Assembly (NCBI GenBank): GCA_030146285.1
Contig: JASLBZ010000078.1
Coordinates: 1 to 6,551, forward strand
Direction of reading: 5' to 3'
Length of the DNA: 6,551 nt
DNA from: Neisseriaceae bacterium
Lineage (GTDB): Bacteria > Pseudomonadota > Gammaproteobacteria > Burkholderiales > Neisseriaceae
The notes under the pieces are model-generated. The model ran no database searches. It was not told where the DNA came from and saw only the letters and a program-made list of their open reading frames with translations. Positions 1-5,841 of this stretch are shown here, one piece after another. The position numbers and the translations under genes were made by a program. Each line of letters starts with the position of its first letter. The stretch's first letter is position 1.

Positions 1-11
1 ATGACAGGCAC

Positions 12-41
12 AAAAAAAGAGGCTTTTAAAGCCTCTTTTTT
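12..41. terminator. Bidirectional intrinsic terminator downstream of copZ
   Basis: An 8-base inverted repeat, GAGGCTTT and AAAGCCTC around a single T (19-35), is flanked by an A-run on the left and a T-run on the right. It can therefore terminate transcription in either direction. On the minus strand it lies just after the copZ stop at 55-57. On the plus strand it would serve whatever gene ends before the window. Confidence 0.85.
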
Positions 42-54
42 ATCGGGTAACACA

Positions 55-261
55 TTACAAAACTTCGTAACCCGCTTCTGTAATTGCACTCATGATGACA
101 TCAACAGCAACAACGGTTTCATCAAACTCAATTGTAGCAGATTTATTGGCCAAATCAACTTCAACGCCTGTAACACCTTGAACGCCACTGATGGCATTTT
201 TAACACCGCGTACACAACCTTGGCAGGTCATGCCACCAATGCGAAGTTCTACTGTTTGCAT
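55..261 (-). CDS. copZ: CopZ-like copper chaperone (heavy-metal-associated domain protein)
   Basis: This is a 68-residue cytoplasmic protein made of one heavy-metal-associated (HMA) domain. The metal site GMTCQGC lies at residues 10-16, with C13 and C16 as the two Cu(I)-binding cysteines. The rest fits the ferredoxin-like fold of the family, ending in the typical TEAGYEV strand. In the family, such proteins carry Cu(I) to P1B-type ATPases such as CopA or to the copper sensor. The length is normal for a stand-alone CopZ. The start is supported by AAGGAG at the right distance on the minus strand (about 266-271). It is divergent from a CueR-like regulator 84 bases away and ends at a strong terminator, so it is probably monocistronic. 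No CopA ATPase is visible in the window. Specificity for copper rather than mercury is inferred from the short C-x2-C site and the CueR neighbour. Confidence 0.92.
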   Translation of the reverse strand: MQTVELRIGGMTCQGCVRGVKNAISGVQGVTGVEVDLANKSATIEFDETVVAVDVIMSAITEAGYEVL

Positions 262-287
262 AATATACTCCTTGCTTAATGAATTGA

Positions 288-305
288 CTTTATCATAAGA
301 TAAAG
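288..305. repeat. Perfect 7-base inverted repeat between copZ and cueR
   Basis: CTTTATC (288-294) and GATAAAG (299-305) are separated by ATAA. The dyad covers the predicted -10 box of the copZ promoter. It also sits just after a plus-strand TTGACT (284-289) pointing toward cueR. It could be a second binding site that represses or autoregulates, or part of a weak cueR promoter whose -10 would lie near TAACCC (308-313). Confidence 0.55.
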
Positions 306-327
306 CTTAACCCTATGTGAATGTCAA
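297..327 (-). promoter_or_regulatory. Predicted CueR-controlled promoter of copZ
   Basis: Reading the minus strand, TTGACA (327 to 322) is followed by a 19-base spacer and TATCTT (302 to 297). An over-long 19-base spacer is the hallmark of promoters activated by MerR-family proteins through DNA distortion. Within the spacer an imperfect dyad, ACATTCAC and GTTAAGCT with 5 bases between, occupies the same position relative to the -35 box as in E. coli copA. Transcription would start about 30 bases before the copZ ATG. Seen: the boxes, spacing and partial dyad. Inferred: CueR binding. Confidence 0.65.
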
Positions 328-345
328 CCACTTATTGAGAATAAA

Positions 346-774
346 ATGTCCAAAACCCATGTCAACATCAGCGAAGCGGCAAAACTAACTGCTTTGTCTA
401 GCAAAACCATTCGTGATTATGAAGAAAAAGGTTTAATTTCTGCTCCAAAACGCTTGGAAAATGGCTATCGGATTTATTCAGAAAAAAACTTATCAGAACT
501 TCAATTCATACAACAAGCCCGACAAGTGGGGTTTTCTTTAAAAGAAATCCACGCCCTATTGCAATTATGGCGTCAACCCAATCGAAAAAGCAGTGTGGTT
601 AAGAACATGGTTTTGGTTCACATTGAGCGCTTGGACCAACAAATCAAAGACTTAAAGAACATGCGAAATACTTTAGCCGATTGGGCACAATTATGCCAAG
701 GCAATGATGGTTCAGAATGTGCCATCTTAGACAGCTTAACCAATACCTGTAAGACACATACCAAAACAAGTTAA
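346..774 (+). CDS. cueR: CueR-like Cu(I)-responsive MerR-family transcriptional regulator
   Basis: This 142-residue protein has the MerR-family order: an N-terminal winged helix-turn-helix (residues 7-45, with TIRDYEEKGLI and GYRIY), a second helical DNA-contact part to about 72 (VGFSLKEI), a long dimerisation helix (about 82-114) and a C-terminal metal loop. The loop has C117 and C125, spaced C-x7-C as in E. coli CueR (C112/C120). A serine, S82, aligns with CueR S77, 35 residues before the first cysteine. That combination is the signature of sensors for monovalent ions (Cu+, Ag+, Au+) rather than Zn or Hg. In the family, metal binding turns the protein into an activator of 19-base-spacer promoters. 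The divergent copZ promoter has that form, so copZ is the likely target. The start at 346 has only a weak GAG (337-339) as a ribosome site. No terminator follows before the convergent gene's own hairpin. Gold or silver sensing cannot be excluded from sequence. Confidence 0.9.
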   Translation: MSKTHVNISEAAKLTALSSKTIRDYEEKGLISAPKRLENGYRIYSEKNLSELQFIQQARQVGFSLKEIHALLQLWRQPNRKSSVVKNMVLVHIERLDQQIKDLKNMRNTLADWAQLCQGNDGSECAILDSLTNTCKTHTKTS

Positions 775-798
775 GCGATGTTGATGGCGATTAAATAC

Positions 799-833
799 AA
801 AAAATCCACCTTAGAGTGAACGGTAAGGTGGAT
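799..833 (-). terminator. Intrinsic terminator of the ydcH-like gene
   Basis: A perfect 10-base stem, ATCCACCTTA (804-813) and TAAGGTGGAT (824-833) with a 10-base loop, is followed on the minus strand by six T residues (804 to 799, partly within the stem). There is no T-run on the plus-strand side. It therefore ends minus-strand transcripts of the gene at 856-1080 and is a poor terminator for cueR. Confidence 0.85.
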
Positions 834-855
834 GATGACTCATTTGTTACTTTTG

Positions 856-1080
856 TTACTTGGCTTCAGCTTCAGCTTTTTTCAACAACTCAAACAATTG
901 GTCTTTGATGGCCAATTTTTCACGCTTAAGAACTTCAATTTCGTCCAAACCACTGGTCACAATGTTTTTACTCAAACGATTAATTTTGTGATCTAACTCA
1001 TTGTGTTCGTTAAACAAACGGTTAAAATGCGTATCTTCTTGGCGTAAACGACTAATCAAATCACGGTGCTCAGGAAACAT
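856..1080 (-). CDS. YdcH/DUF465 family small coiled-coil protein
   Basis: This is a 74-residue, highly charged, all-helical cytoplasmic protein of the YdcH (DUF465) family. The N-terminus FPEHRDLISRLRQEDTHF (2-19) followed by LFNEHNELDHKI (22-33) closely follows E. coli YdcH as I remember it, and the length is the same. The C-terminal half (about 48-74, rich in K, E and L) looks like a second helix, giving a helical hairpin or coiled coil. The biochemical role of the family is not established, so none is assigned. The start is supported by AAAGGG five bases before the ATG on the minus strand. The gene has its own terminator and is convergent with cueR, so it is a single-gene unit. Family assignment is confident; function is unknown. 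Confidence 0.88.
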   Translation of the reverse strand: MFPEHRDLISRLRQEDTHFNRLFNEHNELDHKINRLSKNIVTSGLDEIEVLKREKLAIKDQLFELLKKAEAEAK

Positions 1081-1143
1081 AAAAACCCTTTCAGAATAAG
1101 ATTTTTTGTGTTGAAAGTATGAAACATGACTGAATACCTTTTG

Positions 1144-1172
1144 ATTATAGGCAGCCTTACTGAAAACGAAAA
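1144..1172 (-). promoter_or_regulatory. Candidate promoter for the ydcH-like gene
   Basis: On the minus strand there is an exact TATAAT (1149 to 1144), about 64 bases before the ATG at 1080. The -35 region is poor: the best 17-base spacing gives TTTTCG (1172 to 1167). The perfect -10 in the right interval and orientation is the main support. Confidence 0.4.
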
Positions 1173-1274
1173 GTGTTTTTTACAACTTATTACAATAAAG
1201 TGGATATCCTGAATAAATATGCTTTTTGTTGTAAGATAAAGACACTAGCATAGGTACCTAAGGACATTAAAAGA

Positions 1275-2021
1275 ATGAATTCAACCATTGAACTGTTATT
1301 ACAACACCGCTCCTATCGACATTTCGATTCTGACTATGTTATTCCTGCTTCTGAGGTGAATTTAATCCTTCAAGCAGCCAAGCAAGCCCCTTCTTGGATG
1401 AATGGGCAGCATTACAGCATTATCCGAATAACTGACCCAGCATTGCGTGAAAAAATTGGCAGCCTTTCTCCTCGCAATCCACATATTTTGAGTGCATCTG
1501 AGTTTTGGATTATCCTCATGGATGAATATCGCAGTCACCTTTGCAGCGATGCTTACGATGGAACATTCAGCGCTATGGGGATGGAAGATACTCTTTTAAC
1601 GGCCACAGCTGATGCTGCTTTTGCCGCACAAAATGCACTCATTGCTGCCGAAAGCTTGGGTTATGGTACGTGTTATATTGGTGGTATGCGTTTGATTGCA
1701 GAAGAACTGATCGCTTTATTGAACTTACCCAAGTACGTGTTTCCATTGTATGGTCTTTGTATTGGCAAAGCTGCGATTGATATGGCAGTGAAACCCCGCT
1801 TACCCATGGATGCTACTGTTTTTGAAAACCAATACCAAACCGATAAGCAACCTGAAATCATGGCCCATTATGAGCAAGTAATGTTGGACTTTGCCGAAGC
1901 CAGAGAAACTTTGCCTTGGCGCGAAAAACTGGCACGTTATTACAGTTTGCCATACGGTGAAAAAACTCCCAAGCTATTACGAGAACAAGGGTTTTTAACT
2001 GCAGAAAATCACGATAAATAA
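1275..2021 (+). CDS. nfsA: NfsA-type oxygen-insensitive flavin nitroreductase
   Basis: This 248-residue cytoplasmic flavoprotein belongs to the nitroreductase superfamily, NfsA/FRP group. It reduces nitroaromatics, quinones or flavins by two electrons using NAD(P)H and bound FMN. Visible signatures are STIELLLQHRSYRHF at the N-terminus, where HRSxRxF (11-17) contacts the FMN phosphate. Others are RITDPALREKI (51-61), AAEFW-like SASEFWII (73-80), AQNALIAAESLGYGTCYIGG (118-137, the FMN-binding core), LYGLCIG (158-164) and KPRLP (173-177). This order matches E. coli NfsA (240 residues). The last 50 residues diverge, as is usual for the part that shapes the active site of the other subunit of the dimer. 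AGGA at 1261-1264 lies 10 bases before the ATG, slightly far. No clear promoter was found in the 194-base gap upstream. The physiological substrate is unknown; in many bacteria such genes answer redox stress. It is followed after 62 bases by yebC, which has its own promoter candidate. Confidence 0.9.
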   Translation: MNSTIELLLQHRSYRHFDSDYVIPASEVNLILQAAKQAPSWMNGQHYSIIRITDPALREKIGSLSPRNPHILSASEFWIILMDEYRSHLCSDAYDGTFSAMGMEDTLLTATADAAFAAQNALIAAESLGYGTCYIGGMRLIAEELIALLNLPKYVFPLYGLCIGKAAIDMAVKPRLPMDATVFENQYQTDKQPEIMAHYEQVMLDFAEARETLPWREKLARYYSLPYGEKTPKLLREQGFLTAENHDK

Positions 2022-2035
2022 TCGCTTTAAATGTA

Positions 2036-2044
2036 TGTTAAAAT
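2036..2044 (+). promoter_or_regulatory. Candidate extended -10 promoter for yebC
   Basis: TG-T-TAAAAT (2036-2044) matches an extended -10 element with one mismatch to TATAAT and lies 39 bases before the yebC ATG. No good -35 box sits upstream, which extended -10 promoters tolerate. If used, yebC is transcribed apart from the nitroreductase gene. Confidence 0.4.
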
Positions 2045-2083
2045 ACACTCAACTGTTTGTAACAATACTATTACGAGGTTTTT

Positions 2084-2815
2084 ATGGCTGGTCACAGTAA
2101 GTGGGCAAATATTCGCCACAAAAAAGAACGCCAAGATGCGAAACGCGGCAAAATTTTCACCCGCGTGATTAAAGAAATTACCGTTGCTGCCCGCATGGGC
2201 GGTGGCGACCCTGGTTCTAACCCTCGCTTGCGTTTGGCGATGGACAAAGCCGTTGATGCCAATATGCCCAAGGACAATATCCAACGCGCAATTGACAAAG
2301 GCACAGGCAATTTAGAAGGTGTTGAATACATCGAATTGCGCTATGAAGGCTATGGTATTGGTGGTGCTGCTGTTATGGTGGATTGCTTAACCGATAACAA
2401 AGTCCGTACCGTTGCTGATGTACGCCATGCTTTTAGCAAAAATGGTGGCAACTTAGGTACCGATGGTTGCGTGGCATTTAACTTCGTTCACCAAGGCTAT
2501 TTGTTGTTTGCACCTGGTGTTGATGAAGACATGCTAATGGAAGCTGCTTTAGAAGCTGGGGCTGAAGATGTCATCGTTCATGACGATGAATCTATTGAAG
2601 TCATTACCCCTCCGACTCAATACAGTGACATTAAGGCAGCTTTAGAAGCCGCTGGCTTCACAAGCGTTGATTCTGATGTAACCATGCGCGCACAAAATGA
2701 AGCAGTCTTATCAGGCGATGAAGCGATTAAAATGCAAAAATTATTGGATGCACTAGAAGATTTGGATGACGTCCAAGACGTATACACTTCTGCTGTCATG
2801 GCATTTGAAGATTAA
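2084..2815 (+). CDS. yebC: YebC/PmpR (TACO1) family translation-associated protein
   Basis: This 243-residue cytoplasmic protein is a full-length YebC family member (the E. coli protein is about 246). Diagnostic stretches are MAGHSKWANIRHKK (1-14), GGGDPGSNPRLRLAMDKA (39-56), NMPKDNIQRAIDKGTG (60-75), YEGYGIGGAA (87-96), CLTDNKVRTV (101-110) and KNGGNLG (119-125). An acidic C-terminal domain ends in DLDDVQDVYTSA. The family was long annotated as a transcriptional regulator. More recent work on bacterial YebC and mitochondrial TACO1 supports a role at the ribosome, relieving stalls at proline-rich stretches. GAGG (2075-2078) five bases before the ATG fixes the start. In many bacteria yebC sits beside ruvC; here its neighbours are nfsA and cydA, so the usual ruv context is absent. 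A long hairpin follows the stop. The family call is certain; the exact role is inferred from homologues. Confidence 0.97.
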   Translation: MAGHSKWANIRHKKERQDAKRGKIFTRVIKEITVAARMGGGDPGSNPRLRLAMDKAVDANMPKDNIQRAIDKGTGNLEGVEYIELRYEGYGIGGAAVMVDCLTDNKVRTVADVRHAFSKNGGNLGTDGCVAFNFVHQGYLLFAPGVDEDMLMEAALEAGAEDVIVHDDESIEVITPPTQYSDIKAALEAAGFTSVDSDVTMRAQNEAVLSGDEAIKMQKLLDALEDLDDVQDVYTSAVMAFED

Positions 2816-2837
2816 AATGCATTGAGTATTCAATTAA

Positions 2838-2869
2838 ACCAAACCAAAACAATGCTGTTTTGGTTTGGT
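2838..2869. terminator. Long hairpin after yebC, probable terminator without a U-tract
   Basis: A perfect 14-base stem, ACCAAACCAAAACA (2838-2851) and TGTTTTGGTTTGGT (2856-2869), closes on a four-base ATGC loop 23 bases after the yebC stop. The usual downstream T-run is missing on the plus strand, where ATCTAAG follows. On the minus strand TTAATTG follows. It may still end transcription or protect the 3' end of the yebC mRNA from exonucleases. Confidence 0.6.
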
Positions 2870-3134
2870 ATCTAAGCCTCGCATTGCTCATAGCCAAGCG
2901 ACCAAAATTCACTTAATCCATCTTGAATGCCATAACCCCTCTGCTTATCTTGTCTGCCTTGATTTTGTGCGCTTTCATTTCTCTTATTGATGCATTTTAT
3001 TAATATATTGGCCTATTGGTTTTCTCTCGCCCGATTTTCATTGTCAGCCACCACAAAATAAAAACAGGTTTCTCACTACAATCGCCATCAAATTTAAACA
3101 TTGTTTTACTTAAAATAACCATGTATTTCAAGGC

Positions 3135-3151
3135 TGCGACATCATGTCGCA
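3135..3151. repeat. Perfect 17-base dyad upstream of cydA, candidate operator
   Basis: TGCGACAT and ATGTCGCA are exact inverted copies around a single C. The centre is 53 to 54 bases upstream of the centre of the FNR-type box, about five helical turns. There is no T-run, so a terminator is unlikely, and the size and symmetry suit a dimeric regulator. I do not recognise the binding protein. Confidence 0.5.
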
Positions 3152-3189
3152 TTGAGAGAACGTTTCATCCCGTGAACAATGACTTGTTA

Positions 3190-3203
3190 TTGATTTACAT
3201 CAA
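3190..3203. promoter_or_regulatory. FNR/ANR-type binding site for the cyd operon
   Basis: TTGAT-TTAC-ATCAA is an exact match to the FNR consensus TTGAT-N4-ATCAA. Its centre (3196.5) is 57 bases before the cydA ATG. If it acts as a class II site near -41.5, transcription would start at about 3238, giving a very short leader with the AGGAG ribosome site inside it. The -10 box is unclear; TTTATG (3221-3226) and TTTCAT (3230-3235) are candidates. It suggests control of the oxidase by oxygen supply. The direction (activation or repression) is inferred from position only. Confidence 0.75.
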
Positions 3204-3243
3204 AAACTAAAAACAACAACTTTATGCAGTTTCATCACACCAT

Positions 3244-3248
3244 AGGAG
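3244..3248 (+). promoter_or_regulatory. Ribosome binding site that fixes the cydA start
   Basis: AGGAG lies five bases before the ATG at 3254. An in-frame ATG at 3224 has no such site and would add ten residues ahead of the conserved N-terminus, so 3254 is chosen. Confidence 0.85.
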
Positions 3249-3253
3249 TTTTT

Positions 3254-4669
3254 ATGTTTGCATTGGATGCTACGGTATTGGCGAGAATCCAATTCGCTTT
3301 TACCATTTCCTTTCACATTGTTTTCCCTGCCATTACCATTGGTTTGGCAAGCTATCTGGCTGTTTTAGAAGGCTTGCATCTGAAAACCAAAAATCCAGTT
3401 TACAAATCTCTATACCTATTTTGGTCAAAAATATTTGCCGTAAACTTTGGCATGGGCGTGGTTTCTGGTTTGGTCATGGCCTATCAATTTGGTACTAACT
3501 GGAGTGGTTTTTCTGAATTTGCAGGCAGCGTAACAGGCCCTTTATTAACTTATGAAGTATTAACCGCCTTTTTCTTAGAAGCCGGCTTTTTGGGTGTGAT
3601 GTTATTTGGCTGGAATAAAGTCGGCCCTCGTTTGCACTTTTTTGCCACGTGTATGGTCGCATTGGGCACGTTGATGTCTACCTTCTGGATTCTCTCTTCT
3701 AACAGCTGGATGCAAACCCCGCAAGGCTTTGTGATTGAAAATGGCATTGTGATTCCGACCAATTGGTTTGAAATTATTTTCAATCCTTCATTCCCTTACC
3801 GCTTATTGCACATGAGTATTGCTGCATTCTTATCCAGCGCCTTATTTGTCATGGCTTCTGCTGCATTTCATTTGCTCAAAGGCAACAGCTCGAAAACCAT
3901 TAAAAAGATGTTGGTTATGGGCTTGTATATGCTGTTAATCATGGCACCTTTACAAATGTTGGTGGGTGACATGCATGGCTTGAATACCTTGCAATACCAA
4001 CCTGCCAAGATTGCCGCCATTGAAGGTCACTGGGACAATAGCGATGGTGAGCCAACCTCATTGATTTTGTTTGGTATTCCCGACATGGAAAATGAAACCA
4101 CCAAATACAAATTAGAGATTCCGGTATTAGGTAGCCTCATTCTCACCCATACATTGGATCAACAAGTACCTGCTTTAAACGAATTTCCCAAAGAAGATCG
4201 ACCCAACTCCACCATTGTATTTTGGTCTTTTCGCATCATGGTTGGCTTAGGCATGCTCATGATTTTATTGGCTGTTCTGGGAACCTTTTTACATAAAAGA
4301 GGCAGCCTGTACAGCAACCGTTTTTTCTTAAAATTCGCTTTATTCATGGGACCATCAGGTTTAATTGCTGTATTAGCAGGTTGGTTCACAACCGAAGTCG
4401 GTCGCCAACCTTGGACAGTATATGGCTTACAACGCACCAGTGAAGCTGTGTCATCTCACTCTGTTTTGTTCATGAGCATCAGCTTGGCTGCATTTTTTAT
4501 TGTGTACTCAGCAGTATTTGGCTTTGGTATGTATTACCTTATGCTGTTAATCAAAAAAGGGCCTGATGATGAACATCTGGCTTCAGAACAAAGCGATGCC
4601 AGCGCACGAGCTGCCAGACCCCTATCTGCCGTGACGCACGACACCACTTCAAATCAAAAGGGAGAATAA
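3254..4669 (+). CDS. cydA: Cytochrome bd-type quinol oxidase subunit I (CIO/short Q-loop type)
   Basis: This 471-residue inner-membrane subunit carries the haems and the quinol site of cytochrome bd oxidase, which oxidises quinol and reduces oxygen to water without pumping protons. Haem ligands can be placed: H21 (high-spin haem b, H19 in E. coli), and H186 with M329 (haem b558) in PYRLLH and FWSFRIMVG. E101 and E109 match the E. coli E99/E107 pair on the proton path. The quinol-binding loop has K252 and E257 in AKIAAIEGHW, the same numbers as in E. coli. GRQPW (383-387) is the family motif. The protein is about 50 residues shorter than E. coli CydA, mostly in the Q-loop between about 257 and 320. 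This is the short-loop class that includes the cyanide-insensitive oxidase CioA. A hydrophilic tail follows residue 435. cydB starts one base after its stop, with the cydB ribosome site inside the end of this gene. An FNR-type box lies upstream. Cyanide insensitivity is inferred, not shown. Confidence 0.97.
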   Translation: MFALDATVLARIQFAFTISFHIVFPAITIGLASYLAVLEGLHLKTKNPVYKSLYLFWSKIFAVNFGMGVVSGLVMAYQFGTNWSGFSEFAGSVTGPLLTYEVLTAFFLEAGFLGVMLFGWNKVGPRLHFFATCMVALGTLMSTFWILSSNSWMQTPQGFVIENGIVIPTNWFEIIFNPSFPYRLLHMSIAAFLSSALFVMASAAFHLLKGNSSKTIKKMLVMGLYMLLIMAPLQMLVGDMHGLNTLQYQPAKIAAIEGHWDNSDGEPTSLILFGIPDMENETTKYKLEIPVLGSLILTHTLDQQVPALNEFPKEDRPNSTIVFWSFRIMVGLGMLMILLAVLGTFLHKRGSLYSNRFFLKFALFMGPSGLIAVLAGWFTTEVGRQPWTVYGLQRTSEAVSSHSVLFMSISLAAFFIVYSAVFGFGMYYLMLLIKKGPDDEHLASEQSDASARAARPLSAVTHDTTSNQKGE

Positions 4670-4670
4670 A

Positions 4671-5678
4671 ATGGGAATTGACATTACATTACTCTGGTTT
4701 GCCATCATTGTTTTCGCTACCTTGATGTATGTGGTGATGGATGGTTTTGATTTGGGCATTGGCATTATCATGCCACTGACCAAGAATAAAAAAGAACGCG
4801 ATATTATGGTCAATACCGTAGCACCGGTTTGGGATGGCAATGAGACCTGGCTGGTTTTGGGTGGTGCTGCTTTATTTGGTGCCTTCCCAATGGCCTACGC
4901 CATCGTTTTAGAGGCCTTGTCTATCCCATTGATCATGATGCTAATGGCACTGATTTTCCGAGGTGTTGCCTTTGAGTTTCGCTTCAAAGCCACCCCCAAT
5001 CATCGTGGGTTCTGGGACAAATCGTTTATTATTAGCTCTATTGTCGCCACATTTTGCCAAGGCATCAGTGTGGGCGCTTTAATCCAAGGTATTGATGTGA
5101 CAGGTCGTCACTTTACCGGCTCAAGCTTAGATTGGTTAAGCCCTTTTAGCCTATTCTGTGGCCTAGGATTACTAGCCGCTTATGCGCTCTTGGGCTGCAC
5201 TTGGCTAATCATGAAAACAGAGCACGAGTTACAAACTTTGCTGCACCGCGTGACCAAACCGATTTTAATGTTGTTATTGGCCATCTTGATAATCCTGAGC
5301 ATTTGGACACCCATTTTAAGTCATGATATTGCCACACGCTGGTTTAGCCTACCAAATTTGTACTTTTTCTTGCCTGTGCCCATTTTGGTTGCCCTCTTTA
5401 GCATCCTGATGTTTCGTGCCATTAAACAAGAAGCCCATTACTCGCCTTTCTTATTGGCATTGGGTTTAATCTTCTTGGGTTATACCGGTTTGGGCATTAG
5501 CATTTGGCCCAATATCATTCCGCCAAACATTAGCATGTGGCAAGCGGCTGCACCGATTCAATCGCAAATCTTCATGCTCATTGGTACGCTGGCAATTATT
5601 CCGATTATTTTAATGTATACCGCATGGAGCTATTTCGTGTTTCGCGGCAAAGTATCAGAACATGAAAATTATCACTAA
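4671..5678 (+). CDS. cydB: Cytochrome bd-type quinol oxidase subunit II
   Basis: This 335-residue, very hydrophobic inner-membrane subunit has about eight to nine predicted membrane segments. It pairs with CydA to form the bd oxidase core. Family motifs are MDGFDLGIGI (23-32), APVWDGNETWLVLGGAALFGAFP (51-73) and FRGVAFEFRF (96-105). The length (335) is typical of CIO-type CydB and shorter than E. coli CydB (379). AGGGAG (about 4659-4664) lies inside the last codons of cydA, and the two genes are separated by a single base, so translational coupling is likely. The small-subunit gene follows 12 bases after its stop. I see no missing conserved block. Confidence 0.97.
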   Translation: MGIDITLLWFAIIVFATLMYVVMDGFDLGIGIIMPLTKNKKERDIMVNTVAPVWDGNETWLVLGGAALFGAFPMAYAIVLEALSIPLIMMLMALIFRGVAFEFRFKATPNHRGFWDKSFIISSIVATFCQGISVGALIQGIDVTGRHFTGSSLDWLSPFSLFCGLGLLAAYALLGCTWLIMKTEHELQTLLHRVTKPILMLLLAILIILSIWTPILSHDIATRWFSLPNLYFFLPVPILVALFSILMFRAIKQEAHYSPFLLALGLIFLGYTGLGISIWPNIIPPNISMWQAAAPIQSQIFMLIGTLAIIPIILMYTAWSYFVFRGKVSEHENYH

Positions 5679-5690
5679 AAGGAAAACACC

Positions 5691-5816
5691 ATGGTCATTC
5701 AAAAGGTAAAGCCTCTTCTTTGGATGTTGCTGATTTACAGTCTGAGCATTTTGGCTTTGACTGCGGTGTCTTATGGTTTTAAATGGCTAATGTCTATGGC
5801 AGGTTTACACACCTAA
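5691..5816 (+). CDS. Small single-span subunit of bd oxidase (DUF2474/CydX-like)
   Basis: This 41-residue protein has a basic N-terminus (K5, K7), one membrane segment (about residues 9-30, LLWMLLIYSLSILALTAVSYGF) and the ending KWLMSMAGLHT. The pattern (P)LLWxxLI...S..AL....Y..K.LM..AGL matches the DUF2474 family as I remember it. That family is encoded directly after CIO-type cydAB. By analogy with E. coli CydX it probably packs against CydA and stabilises the haems. AAGGA (5679-5683) lies seven bases before the ATG, and the gene starts 12 bases after the cydB stop. An intrinsic terminator follows 25 bases after its own stop. These features show it is the true third gene of the operon. It is short enough to be skipped by automatic gene callers. 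The function is inferred from position and resemblance. Confidence 0.88.
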   Translation: MVIQKVKPLLWMLLIYSLSILALTAVSYGFKWLMSMAGLHT

Positions 5817-5841
5817 AACACCATCAGCAACCTACAATACA

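Larger units (their letters stand above)
2870..3253. other. Intergenic region between yebC and cydA
   Basis: About 380 bases with no convincing gene. It holds a 17-base perfect dyad (3135-3151), an FNR-type box (3190-3203) and the cydA ribosome site. A plus-strand open frame at 3016-3210 has no ribosome site and no family resemblance. On the minus strand, 2872-3012 is open for 46 codons but lacks a usual start. A TAAAAT at 3111-3116 could be a -10 box for a longer cydA transcript, but its -35 is poor. Confidence 0.6.

Noticed and set aside
1..279. Plus-strand open frame covering the first 279 bases
   Set aside because: It is antisense to copZ, which has a clear family motif and ribosome site; the frame only mirrors copZ and crosses the terminator.
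3016..3210. Plus-strand open frame of 64 codons before cydA
   Set aside because: No ribosome site and no recognisable domain; it runs through the 3135-3151 dyad and the FNR box, so it is more likely regulatory DNA.
3224..3253. In-frame upstream ATG extending CydA by ten residues
   Set aside because: The extension has no ribosome site and is absent from the family N-terminus; AGGAG points to 3254.
4300..4311. AGGCAGCCTGTA, close to DNA uptake sequence variants of some Neisseriaceae
   Set aside because: It is a single imperfect copy inside cydA, explained by coding for RGSLY; no exact uptake sequence was seen elsewhere in the window.
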